Under the pieces are notes generated by a model, which saw only the letters and a program-made list of their open reading frames with translations, made no database searches and had not been told where the DNA came from. Shown piece by piece: positions 27,076-34,676 of a stretch of DNA of 40,710 bases. Source of the stretch: Verrucomicrobiota bacterium (GTDB lineage Bacteria > Verrucomicrobiota > Verrucomicrobiia > Limisphaerales > Fontisphaeraceae); the NCBI GenBank assembly GCA_037139415.1, contig JBAXGN010000054.1, forward strand, positions 1 to 40,710, written 5' to 3'. The translations under genes were made by a program, and so were the position numbers. Position 1 is the stretch's first letter; each line of letters starts with the position of its first letter.

Positions 27076-29028
27076 CTACTGGACCGGCTTCAGCACGCCC
27101 GCGAAGCCGCCACACGGTAAATATTTGACGGGAAACGTATCGCCCGCGCCCAAGGTCAGATTTTCGGTTGCGAAACTGCGCGGCGTTTCGCCATCACCAA
27201 TGCGGGTGAACAGGTACTTGCCCGTGCCCAGCCAGGGACCAAGTTGGAGGGTCTCTTCACGGGGTTGTTTCTGGCCGTTGATGCCGGCCAGAAACCAGAG
27301 GGTGCCTTTGCGTCGCGCCACCACGATGCCCTGCCCTGGGTAACCGGCGACCACGTGGGTTTCGTCCCAAGTGGTCGGGACTTGCTTCAGGAATTCCTTG
27401 GGGGCGGCGGGCAGGCTCAAATAGGCCTCGGGTTTGTCTGCAAAGTGCAGCCAACCAGATTCAAACACAACCGAGAGCGCCAATTCGTGCGCCCAGGTGG
27501 TTTGGTGCGGGTATTTGTTATCGGAGAAGGTGACTGGGGTATAATCCATCGGGCCAACGACGTTGCGGGTGAAGGGGGTGATGGCGTTTTGCCCGGGCGC
27601 TTTCTCGGGAAATTCCGGGGCAAAGATGTAGCATTCGGCGCCGCGCACGGCCTCCATAGCAACCAAGTGCGGCCAAGTGCGCGACCAGCCACGCGGGAGG
27701 GTACAACCATGGAAGTTGACCATGATCTGGTAATCGGCGGCATCCCGTAGAATGCCGTGGTACTGGGCCATGACATCCTGTTTGTCACTTTGGAAAAAAT
27801 CCACTTTGACGCCTTTGACCCCCCATTGGCGGAGCAGGTCAAATTCAAAACGGCGCACCTCGGGATAGCAGAGGCAGTCCCGTGGTTTTTCCGTGACCAC
27901 ATTATGCGGACCACCGGAGTTGTACCAGAGCAGGACACTGACGTTTTTGCTTTTGGCGTAACGGATCAAGTCATGAATGTTGCCGTTGTCCATGATGGTC
28001 CAGTTGGCATCCACCAGGTAATATTCCCAACCCATTTCGGCGGCGAGATCAATGAATTTGCGTTGTTTCATGCCATCCTTGGGGCTGGGCGGGTCAGACC
28101 ACCAACTCCAGGCAACCCGTCCGGGCCGCACCCAACTGGCGTCTTTGAGCTGACTGGGCGGGCAGACATCGTTGACGAGGGTGGATTCCACAATGGCGGC
28201 GGGCGAACTGCCCAGGATGACTACGCGCCAGGGCATTTCCCATGGCAGCGTAGAGGCTGGTTTGCTGGAGCCGGAGCCGTTGCCTTCCGCCGGGTCTGGC
28301 TGGCTGACCTGGTACACCCCGTTGGGCGCGGTGCTGGAGAGGCGGCTTGCACAAAAGTTGGTGCCGACGTTGGCTTCCGTGATCAGACCCCAGTGTTGGG
28401 CATCCGCCGTGCGGAACAGAACGGGGAACGCCCAGCCCAAACCGAGCGGCGCGGGGGTGCCAACGGGAATTTCGTTCTCATAATAGGTTTCATACGCAGG
28501 GGAATACGTGGTGGCTTTGTCGCTGGGCTGCATCCAGAGGCGGGCGTCTTGGGGCAGGCCAAAGCCTGTGGCCTCGGTTTCCATCGTATGGGCCGTCGAA
28601 CCCGAGCCGGGAAGCCGGTAGCGGAAGGCTGCGCCATCGTTGTAGGCGCGCACATCCAATTCCAGCGGCAGGCCGTTCTCATTACGGAAGGCCAGGGTGA
28701 GGTGCTGGGCTTGGTTGCGGCACTCGCGCCGTTTGCCGTGCGGCATGGTGTAGGCTTCTTCGATGATCCGCAGTTCACTGGCGGATTTCAGTTTCAAATT
28801 CCGCGCGAAATTTTCCGGTTGGAGACGAAACCCAAGCGGGGAATCCGTAATCACCACCGCGCGATGGCCTTCAGCGCCGTGTTCGACGCGGTAGGTGAGG
28901 GTCCCCTTGCTGGCGAGCTGGACCGTCATTTTGACCTGCCCATTGGGGGAGGTGACCGACCAGCTTTCGGTTTTGGCGGAAGTAGCCGGGGACAGGCAAA
29001 GGGTCAGGGCGGTGACGAGTAAGGTCAA
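27076..29028 (-). CDS. GH97 glycoside hydrolase, retaining alpha-galactosidase type
   Basis: This 650-aa protein has a hydrophobic signal-like N-terminus (TLLVTALTLCLSPATSA), a beta-sandwich domain opening with SPNGQVKMTVQL, a TIM barrel (from WSWWSDP onward) and a C-terminal beta domain. It matches glycoside hydrolase family 97. The barrel has GVKVDFFQSDKQ, with the Asp nucleophile of the retaining alpha-galactosidase branch, and MEAVRGAECY, with the acid/base Glu. The inverting SusB-type base Glu in VNAHE is Gly here (VNFHG), which supports the retaining branch. Length is close to retaining members (about 660). No ATG or Shine-Dalgarno exists near the start; TTG 29028 or TTG 29061 are the options. 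The longer open frame back to 30084 is antisense to the phage portal and is not part of the gene. It is probably periplasmic. Confidence 0.82.
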   Translation of the reverse strand: MTLLVTALTLCLSPATSAKTESWSVTSPNGQVKMTVQLASKGTLTYRVEHGAEGHRAVVITDSPLGFRLQPENFARNLKLKSASELRIIEEAYTMPHGKRRECRNQAQHLTLAFRNENGLPLELDVRAYNDGAAFRYRLPGSGSTAHTMETEATGFGLPQDARLWMQPSDKATTYSPAYETYYENEIPVGTPAPLGLGWAFPVLFRTADAQHWGLITEANVGTNFCASRLSSTAPNGVYQVSQPDPAEGNGSGSSKPASTLPWEMPWRVVILGSSPAAIVESTLVNDVCPPSQLKDASWVRPGRVAWSWWSDPPSPKDGMKQRKFIDLAAEMGWEYYLVDANWTIMDNGNIHDLIRYAKSKNVSVLLWYNSGGPHNVVTEKPRDCLCYPEVRRFEFDLLRQWGVKGVKVDFFQSDKQDVMAQYHGILRDAADYQIMVNFHGCTLPRGWSRTWPHLVAMEAVRGAECYIFAPEFPEKAPGQNAITPFTRNVVGPMDYTPVTFSDNKYPHQTTWAHELALSVVFESGWLHFADKPEAYLSLPAAPKEFLKQVPTTWDETHVVAGYPGQGIVVARRKGTLWFLAGINGQKQPREETLQLGPWLGTGKYLFTRIGDGETPRSFATENLTLGAGDTFPVKYLPCGGFAGVLKPVQ

Positions 29029-29088
29029 GCTGGCGGAAAGTGAGGGTTGGCCCGAAGGCAACCCGAGGTGACGACGTGCAAGTCTGAT

Positions 29089-31197
29089 ATGGGAAGAGGG
29101 GGGATTAGGGGGAAAGAGCCGGGAAAATGGGGCTGGGGGCGGGGTTTGGCAGCGGGGCGGTGGTTTGGAAAGGTTTTGTCTGAAAGGGGCGGTTTTGAAA
29201 GGGTTTGTACTCGGTTTTGGGAATCGCGCGCGGCGGGCAAGGCGGGGCAGATCATCGCGCCGAAGGCGACGCAATGGGTACACCCGGTGTGTTATGCGTG
29301 GGATATGAACGGGCGGCTGGGGCTGCGGCTGGAACTCCGAAATCCGAATCCCGAAAACCGAAGTAGTTTGTCGCCGGGGGTGTTTACTTCCACGACGATG
29401 CAGCCGAGGCCGTCGCAGGTGGGGGCGTTTCCGCCGGACAAGTTTTTGATCGGGATCTGCAAGGCGAAGTCGGGCACGGCGCTGGGCGGGGCGCGGTTGC
29501 GGGCGTTGGCGTGGTGGTGGTGCGCGGCGAATTTCAGCGCGGATTGGCTGTTGAACCTGGCGCAGATTTTCGGGCTGCCGTTTCGGTGGGCGAATTATGA
29601 TCCCAATGCGCCGCAGGCGACGATTGATTCGATCTGCGCGATGTTGGAGGGGATGGGGTCGAATGCCTGGGCGGCGTTTCCGGCGGGAACGACGCTGGAG
29701 TTGAAGGAGGCCGGGAAGACGGGATCGGCGAGCCCGAGCGGGGATATGCTGGACCGGGCGGATAAGAATTGTGATTTGATCGTGCTGGGGCAGACGTTGA
29801 CGAGTGACGTGGGGAACAGCGGGTCGCGGGCGCTGGGGGATGTCCACGCCACGGTGAAGCATGAGATTGTGGAGGCGGTGTGCGGGTATGTGGCCGGGGT
29901 GCTGAATACGCAGTTGGTGCCTTCGATCTTGCGGTTGAATTACGGGGATGAGGCGGAGTTGCCGCAGTATGAGAGTGACAAGGAGGAGGAGAAGACGGTC
30001 GAGTATAAGCAGGAGGTTTTGAAGTTGCTGGCGCAAAATGCGGCGCTGACGCCGGCGCTGGCGAACTTGATTGATGTGAAGCAACTGGTGCGGGATGCGG
30101 GGCTGACGCTGAATGAGGGGGTGGAGATGCCGGTGATTGAGCAGCCGATTTTGCAGAAAAATGAACCGGCAGAAAAATTGGAAAAAGAAAACACTGGAAA
30201 TTTAAACCGCGAAACACGCGAAACACGCGAAACACGCGAAAACCAACAAGGACCAAAAGGACAGCAGGGACAGGGGGAGACGGTGAAGGCCAGGACGGGG
30301 AAATCTCAGATTTCAGATTTCAAATCTCAGAGCGGTGGGTTTGGGGTGGATTCGGGGCGGTTGGTGAAGCCGGTGATGGGGGCGCTGGCGAAGGATATGG
30401 AGCCGGTGCGTGCGCGGTTGGCCAAGGTGCTGGCGCTGCCGGAGGATCAGCAGGCGAAGGCGCTGGCAGAGTTGGAGGCGGCGTTGCCGGAGTTGCTGGA
30501 TACGGTGAACGCGAACACGGAAACCGTGGATGCCATGCAACAGGCGCTGAATGCGGCGTGGGTGCAGGGGATTGAGGAAGCCCAACTTTTGCAGAAAAAT
30601 GAACCGGCAGAAAAATTAAGACAAAAAGGATTGGCCGCAAGGAACGCAGGGAACGCAGGGGAAGAGGAACCGCTGATGGCGGGGGAATTTGATGAGGAAC
30701 TGCAACCGCGTGATGAGCGTGGACAATTTACCTATAAAGGTGCGATTGGGAATACTGGGGACTGGAGCAAATTGGGATTGCCTCATTCGGTGAAGATAAA
30801 AGCAGATCCAGCGAGTCCGGAAATGGATCCCAATGAAGCGAGACAGAAGCTCACGTCCGGATTCAAAATAAAAGATTATGCTGGAAGAGAGCTTTTGTTC
30901 ACTAAAAAAGTGATCGAACACTGGGAACATGAGGGCTACTCCAAAGCAGAGCAAGACAGAAGGCTGCGGCGGATTAACGACGCCATTGCAACGGGGGAAA
31001 ACCCCAGGGAACAGTGGGACAAGGGCTGGCAAAGGAATTATCTGCGCGTATCGGCGGACGGAAATAACAAGCGTCGGTATCATGTTGGTTTTGTCACAGA
31101 CCAAACAGGAGACGTGATTTCATTTTACCATACTGAGCGCGCTACTCAGTCCAACAAATTAAGAGAGGGAACCCTGACACATGGAAGAGATTGGTAG
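29089..31197 (+). CDS. Mu gp29-like phage portal (DUF935), 5'-truncated, with C-terminal nuclease-like domain
   Basis: From about 29240 the product matches the C-terminal half of Mu-type portals: HPVCYAWDMNGRLGL, a PPDKFLIGICKAKSGTALGG segment, LRALAWWW (about 137-144), a GLPFRWANYDP segment, LGQTLTSD and GSRALGDVH (about 244-252). The first 250 or so residues of a normal portal are missing; the GH97 gene occupies that position. Codons from about 353 to 420 are repeat-word sequence (TRETRETREN, GPKGQQGQG) including an in-frame LQKNEPAEKL linker, which recurs near 500. The usual helical portal C-terminus lies between them (about 424-498). The last 160 residues (VIEHWEHEGYSKAEQDRRL, YHVGFVTDQTGDVISFYHTE) resemble the Barnase/EndoU/ColicinE5/RelE-like nuclease domains found on phage head proteins. 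ATG 29089 is the first in-frame ATG; the true start is probably lost. Confidence 0.72.
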   Translation: MGRGGIRGKEPGKWGWGRGLAAGRWFGKVLSERGGFERVCTRFWESRAAGKAGQIIAPKATQWVHPVCYAWDMNGRLGLRLELRNPNPENRSSLSPGVFTSTTMQPRPSQVGAFPPDKFLIGICKAKSGTALGGARLRALAWWWCAANFSADWLLNLAQIFGLPFRWANYDPNAPQATIDSICAMLEGMGSNAWAAFPAGTTLELKEAGKTGSASPSGDMLDRADKNCDLIVLGQTLTSDVGNSGSRALGDVHATVKHEIVEAVCGYVAGVLNTQLVPSILRLNYGDEAELPQYESDKEEEKTVEYKQEVLKLLAQNAALTPALANLIDVKQLVRDAGLTLNEGVEMPVIEQPILQKNEPAEKLEKENTGNLNRETRETRETRENQQGPKGQQGQGETVKARTGKSQISDFKSQSGGFGVDSGRLVKPVMGALAKDMEPVRARLAKVLALPEDQQAKALAELEAALPELLDTVNANTETVDAMQQALNAAWVQGIEEAQLLQKNEPAEKLRQKGLAARNAGNAGEEEPLMAGEFDEELQPRDERGQFTYKGAIGNTGDWSKLGLPHSVKIKADPASPEMDPNEARQKLTSGFKIKDYAGRELLFTKKVIEHWEHEGYSKAEQDRRLRRINDAIATGENPREQWDKGWQRNYLRVSADGNNKRRYHVGFVTDQTGDVISFYHTERATQSNKLREGTLTHGRDW
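30148..30345 (+). repeat. Repeat-word mosaic inside the portal gene
   Basis: The segment starts with the recurring phrase (two copies of GCAGAAAAAT joined by GAACCG, 30148-30179), then CGAAACACG words with a 9-bp period (about 30209-30240), AAGGACC/AAAGGACAG words, and TCAGATTT words (about 30303-30330). Everything stays in frame and would be translated as a hydrophilic linker. The same word families fill the gaps between phage genes further right. Confidence 0.8.
30587..30660 (+). repeat. Second in-frame copy of the repeat phrase in the portal gene
   Basis: The phrase at 30587-30617 encodes LQKNEPAEKL again and is followed by AAGGAACGCAGGGAACGCAGGG words (9-bp period) encoding AARNAGNAG. 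It marks the join between the portal C-terminus and the nuclease-like domain. Confidence 0.75.
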
Positions 31198-31285
31198 ACC
31201 GTACAGGTGGAACAGCCGCCCAGGTCGCCCGCTCTGAGTATGGCTGCTGTCAGCACTCAGTTAAGGCTAAAAAGAACATACGACA

Positions 31286-33400
31286 ATGAATGATAAAAGT
31301 CAAGTAAGCGAAGAAAACCAACCGCTGAAGGCGCGGATGGCGGTGGCGAGCAACTGGCAGGGGGATTTGAAGGCGGGGAGTGTCATCGAGTTTATGGTGA
31401 TGCCCGCCGGACAGCATACGGGGAATTTTACGCAGGGCGGCGCGCTGGCGCAACGGGCGGTGGTGGTGGAGCCCGGCGCGGCCACGGCGCTGAATGAGCA
31501 GCTCCAGGCGGTGAACGGACGGACGAAGCAGCGGGCGTATTTCGATTTTAACCACGAGGAACGGGAGGCGAGCGGATGGCCGACCGGGTTTTATTGGAAA
31601 ACGGGCGAGGCCCCCGGTGTGTATTGCCGGGTGGAGTTGAGCCAGGCGGGGGCGGAGGCGATCCAGGGGAAGAATTTCCGGGCGTTTTCACCGGTGTTTT
31701 ATGTGACGCGGACGAATCCGGCGAAGGTGATCTGCAAGCCGGACGCGGATTTGTGCCTGGGGAGCCTGGTGAATGAGCCGGCGTTCAAGGAGATTGAACC
31801 GCTGTGGGCGAAGGAAGGGAAGATTTTGCAGAAAGATGAACCGGCAGAAAAATTAAGACCGGCTGAAGCCGGGACTCCGAACGAGAAGATTTCCGCTGGG
31901 GGGGCCGTGGTGGTTCCCGTGGCGGCTGCAACCAACAACAACAACCAAGTACGTATTATGGGACAAGAAACACCAACGGCTGCGGCCGCGCTGACCGCAG
32001 ATAACAGTGATCAATTGAAGGCCAAGGATTCCAAAATCCTGGAGCTGGAAACGGCGTTGAAGGCCCGCCGGGAGCAGGATGCCAAAGACGCGGTGGCCGC
32101 TGCCGTGAAGCGTGGGGCGATCCCGGCGCAGAATGATAAGCTGCAAGCCAAGTGGGTGAAGCAGATCACGGAAAACCCGGAGGCGCTGGAAATGCTCCAG
32201 GGGATGGCCGCGAACCCGGCGATGGAATCGGGGTTGACGGCGGGGGCCGCGCCGCGACTGGAAGCGAAACCCGGCCCGAAGCTGGTGATGCAGGCATACG
32301 AGCAGCTCACGGCGAAGGCCGCGAAGGTGCGCGATCATGGCCTGCTCGGCCAATCGCAACGCAACGAGATCGCCCGCGAATGCGCCGCGCTCTATGCCCG
32401 CGACATCCGCAACAACGCCGATGTGCTGGATATGCCGCTCTATGCGGCGGACAGCACGGACACGAACCAGGGCACGATGGCCGGGTCGCTCATTGCGCAG
32501 CGCACGCTGGAATTGTTCAAGCTGCAATTCCCGGTGCTCTCGGCGATCAGCACGGATTTCAGTGATATGCCGGCGCAGTATGGGCAATCGGTGATCAGCC
32601 GGATCGTGAGCGTGCCGACGCCCGCGACGTACAACACGACCACGGGTTGGACGAGCCCGACGGCGGCCGCCACGGATGTATCCATCACCCTGGACGAGCA
32701 TGTGGGCGTGCCGATCACGTTCAACTCGAACCAACTGGCGAGCACGATGCGCCGGTTGTTCGACGAGCAGGCCCCGGCGGCCAGCTATGCGTTGTCCAAG
32801 TATTTCGTGGACAAGATCTATGCGTTGCTGTTGCTGGCGAACTTCAACGGGTACGCGGCGGTTTCCGGGACGAAAATCCCGAAGGCTTACGCGAAGTACC
32901 CGGTGGCGCTGGGCGACTTTGGGCGCAGCACGCTGGCGAAGTTGAACGCGGTGTTCAACCCGAACGAGGTGCCGCTGAACAACCGGTTTGTGTTGTTGAA
33001 CAGCGATTATCACGCGCAGTTGGCGCAGGACCCGAGCCTGGTGACGTTCTACGCCGGGCAGCGGAACCCGGAGATCGTGACGGACAGCCTGATCCCGCAG
33101 TTGGCCGGGTTCAAGCCGATCGAGGCTCCGAACCTGCCGACCACGGCCAACATGGTCGGCTTTGCCGGGCACAAGTCCGGGCTGGTGATCGCCACCCGCA
33201 CGAGCAACGACTACACGCAGGCGTTGCCCGGATCGAGCTACGGCTCGGTGATGACGATCACTTCGCCGGACACGGGCATCAGCGCGACGCTGGTGCAGTA
33301 TGTGGATCACAAGCTGGGCATGGCGACGTGGCGCATCCAGGTGATGTTGGGCGCGGCGGTGGGCGATAAGCGCGGCGGGTTGCTGATGACGAGCCAATAG
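31286..33400 (+). CDS. Fused phage prohead protease (Mu I-like) and major capsid protein
   Basis: This 704-aa product joins two functions that are usually separate genes. Residues 1-178 match the Mu-like I protease (gp32 family): RAYFDFNHEE, SGWPTGFYWKTGE, NFRAFSPVFYVT and LGSLVNEPAF. A linker at about 180-224 contains the in-frame repeat phrase (ILQKDEPAEKL). From Met225 (ATG 31958) a coiled, Ala/Lys-rich scaffold-like stretch (to about 330) leads into a probable HK97-fold capsid protein with an AQYGQSVISRI segment, ITLDEHVGVPITF and a C-terminal GDKRGGLLMTSQ. Mu itself has an internal start that yields a scaffold from the protease gene, so 31958 may serve as a second start. It lies 88 bp after the portal gene. 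The capsid call is by pattern and position. Confidence 0.72.
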   Translation: MNDKSQVSEENQPLKARMAVASNWQGDLKAGSVIEFMVMPAGQHTGNFTQGGALAQRAVVVEPGAATALNEQLQAVNGRTKQRAYFDFNHEEREASGWPTGFYWKTGEAPGVYCRVELSQAGAEAIQGKNFRAFSPVFYVTRTNPAKVICKPDADLCLGSLVNEPAFKEIEPLWAKEGKILQKDEPAEKLRPAEAGTPNEKISAGGAVVVPVAAATNNNNQVRIMGQETPTAAAALTADNSDQLKAKDSKILELETALKARREQDAKDAVAAAVKRGAIPAQNDKLQAKWVKQITENPEALEMLQGMAANPAMESGLTAGAAPRLEAKPGPKLVMQAYEQLTAKAAKVRDHGLLGQSQRNEIARECAALYARDIRNNADVLDMPLYAADSTDTNQGTMAGSLIAQRTLELFKLQFPVLSAISTDFSDMPAQYGQSVISRIVSVPTPATYNTTTGWTSPTAAATDVSITLDEHVGVPITFNSNQLASTMRRLFDEQAPAASYALSKYFVDKIYALLLLANFNGYAAVSGTKIPKAYAKYPVALGDFGRSTLAKLNAVFNPNEVPLNNRFVLLNSDYHAQLAQDPSLVTFYAGQRNPEIVTDSLIPQLAGFKPIEAPNLPTTANMVGFAGHKSGLVIATRTSNDYTQALPGSSYGSVMTITSPDTGISATLVQYVDHKLGMATWRIQVMLGAAVGDKRGGLLMTSQ
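31823..31900 (+). repeat. Repeat phrase at the protease-capsid junction
   Basis: The phrase at 31823-31854, in the GAACCGGCAG form, lies exactly between the protease domain and the leader of the capsid part. It is in the same reading frame as the two portal copies. The sequence that follows up to ATG 31958 looks like an intergenic leader that happens to lack a stop. Confidence 0.7.
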
Positions 33401-33504
33401 GACCTATAGGACGAATAGGATGAATGAATAACGGGGCGGGCGAGCAATTTTACCGCCCCGGATTTTGCAGAAAGATGAACCGGCAGAAAAATAGGAACGA
33501 AGAT
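33401..33504 (+). repeat. Gap with TAGGACGAA words, hairpin and repeat phrase
   Basis: After the capsid stop come GACCTATAGGACGAATAGG words, a GC-rich hairpin (annotated separately) and one repeat phrase at 33462-33492 in the GAACCGGCAG form, ending 12 bp before the next start. Confidence 0.7.
33432..33466 (+). terminator. Terminator-like hairpin after the capsid gene
   Basis: CGGGGCGG (33432-33439) pairs with CCGCCCCG (33453-33460) over 8 bp with a 13-nt loop, followed by GATTTT. It could end or reduce transcription after the capsid gene. The T-run is short. Confidence 0.45.
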
Positions 33505-34032
33505 ATGAAAAAATTATTGTTAGCGGTTGGGCTGATTTTGGCGGTGGTGACCCCGGCGGTCACTCCGGCGAAGGCGGCGGAGTTTAACTTAACGAACACG
33601 GTGGCGGGCGGGGATACGATCTACGCCTGGCCAACGAATGTGGCGGGCACCAATGGTCTGAATATGCAGACGGGGGGCGCGATCAACCTGGCGAATTATG
33701 ACGCGGCTGGATTTTATTTCAGCGGGTACAGCACGACGAACACCAATAGCACGGTGACGATCACGCTGGTGCGGAGTGCGTCGCAGAATCCACCGACGGT
33801 GACGAGCACGTATAATGCGTTTGAAACCGGGACGCCGGTGATTTCGATTGCCGTCTCGATCGTGGGCAACGGGGCGCAGACGTATTTCACTAATCTGCCA
33901 TCGGCGTTTTTGCAGGGGGCGCAGTGGATCGGCATTCGCTCGTGTACGAACAGTAATGCCGGGGCGAATGGCAACCTGACGAATGTGTTGTGCGGGTTGA
34001 GCCCAAAGATCATCCCGATCCGGTATCCTTAG
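33505..34032 (+). CDS. Small secreted protein inside the phage module
   Basis: This 175-aa protein has a clear Sec signal peptide (MKKLLLAVGLILAVVTPAV..PAKA-AEF) followed by a Thr/Asn/Gly-rich, probably all-beta domain (TNTVAGGDTIYAWPTN, an AGFYFSGYSTTNTNSTVTITL segment). I recognise no family. The start is ATG 33505; an upstream ATG at 33424 would translate the repeat phrase and hide the signal peptide. It occupies the position just after the capsid gene, where many phages have a decoration or capsid-accessory gene, but a signal peptide is not expected for a virion protein. It is flanked by strong hairpins on both sides, so it may be a separately expressed unit. Confidence 0.6.
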   Translation: MKKLLLAVGLILAVVTPAVTPAKAAEFNLTNTVAGGDTIYAWPTNVAGTNGLNMQTGGAINLANYDAAGFYFSGYSTTNTNSTVTITLVRSASQNPPTVTSTYNAFETGTPVISIAVSIVGNGAQTYFTNLPSAFLQGAQWIGIRSCTNSNAGANGNLTNVLCGLSPKIIPIRYP

Positions 34033-34050
34033 CGGGGCCGAGGGTTGGGC

Positions 34051-34086
34051 GGCTCCGGCGGTTTCTGAGGGGTTACCGCCGGAGCC
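34051..34086 (+). terminator. Perfect 12-bp stem hairpin after the secreted protein
   Basis: GGCTCCGGCGGT (34051-34062) is the exact reverse complement of ACCGCCGGAGCC (34075-34086), with a 12-nt loop. No T-run follows (AATTGAATG), so it may be an mRNA 3'-end or processing hairpin rather than a classic terminator. Confidence 0.5.
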
Positions 34087-34202
34087 AATTGAATGCGGAA
34101 TGCGGAGTGCGGAGTGCGGAATGAAGACCACCGAATTTTGCAGAAAAATGAACGGGCAGAAAAATAAGACGAAGAATTATAAACACGGATAAACACAGAT
34201 TT
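34087..34202 (+). repeat. Repeat-word mosaic gap
   Basis: The order is: TGCGGAA/TGCGGAG words (34091-34123, 7-bp period), a linker with GAAGACC, the repeat phrase (34135-34166, GAACGGGCAG form), then AAACACGGAT/AAACACAGAT words (34181-34200, 10-bp period) running up to the next start codon. Confidence 0.85.
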
Positions 34203-34676
34203 ATGGCATGGGCGACGATTAGCGCGGATGAGGTACTGAGTGAGTTTACGCCGCAGGAGAAGACGATCCTGGACGGGATCCAGGCGGGGACGGCGTCGTC
34301 GCTGGCGGGGATCTTGACGCGGGCGATCAATGAGGTGCGCGGGGCGATCGCGGCGGGGAATTATCCGGTGGGAGCATCCGCGACGGTGCCGGATGGGCTG
34401 GCGAGTGATGTGATCGCGATTGCGCGGTGGCGGTTCCTGATCGCGTTTCCGGCGTTGAAGAATTTGCAGACGGAGGCGCGGAAGCAGGCGTTCACGGATG
34501 CCCAGGCGAAGCTGAAGGCGATCTCGAAGCAGGAATTTGCGGTGGAAAGCCCGACGGCGGGGGTGCAGCGGCCCACGGGGCAGTGGAATAGTGAGAACAA
34601 GCTGGTGATGCGGACGCACCCGGTGCCGCCAGCCAGCACGCAGTTTACCGGACCGAACCAGGAAGCGAATTCATGA
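34203..34676 (+). CDS. Mu gp36-like (DUF1320) head-tail connector protein
   Basis: This 157-aa protein fits the Mu gp36 family: a helical N-terminus (MAWATISADEVLSEFTPQEKTIL), repeated short helices with ILTRAINEVRGAIAAGNYP, a DVIAIARWRFLIAFPAL helix, and a polar C-terminal tail. Such proteins act at the capsid-tail junction. Length is typical (about 140-160). The stop overlaps the next start by 4 bp (ATGA), so the two are translationally coupled. The ATG follows directly after a repeat-word mosaic without a Shine-Dalgarno site. Confidence 0.7.
   Translation: MAWATISADEVLSEFTPQEKTILDGIQAGTASSLAGILTRAINEVRGAIAAGNYPVGASATVPDGLASDVIAIARWRFLIAFPALKNLQTEARKQAFTDAQAKLKAISKQEFAVESPTAGVQRPTGQWNSENKLVMRTHPVPPASTQFTGPNQEANS

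Noticed and set aside
29029-30084. N-terminal extension of the GH97 frame by 352 codons
   Set aside because: The extension is Arg/Pro/Gln-rich and antisense to well-matched portal sequence; family similarity begins only after 29028.
31853-33397. 514-aa minus-strand open frame opposite the capsid gene
   Set aside because: It is a shadow frame of GC-rich coding DNA, rich in Arg/His/Gln with no domain.
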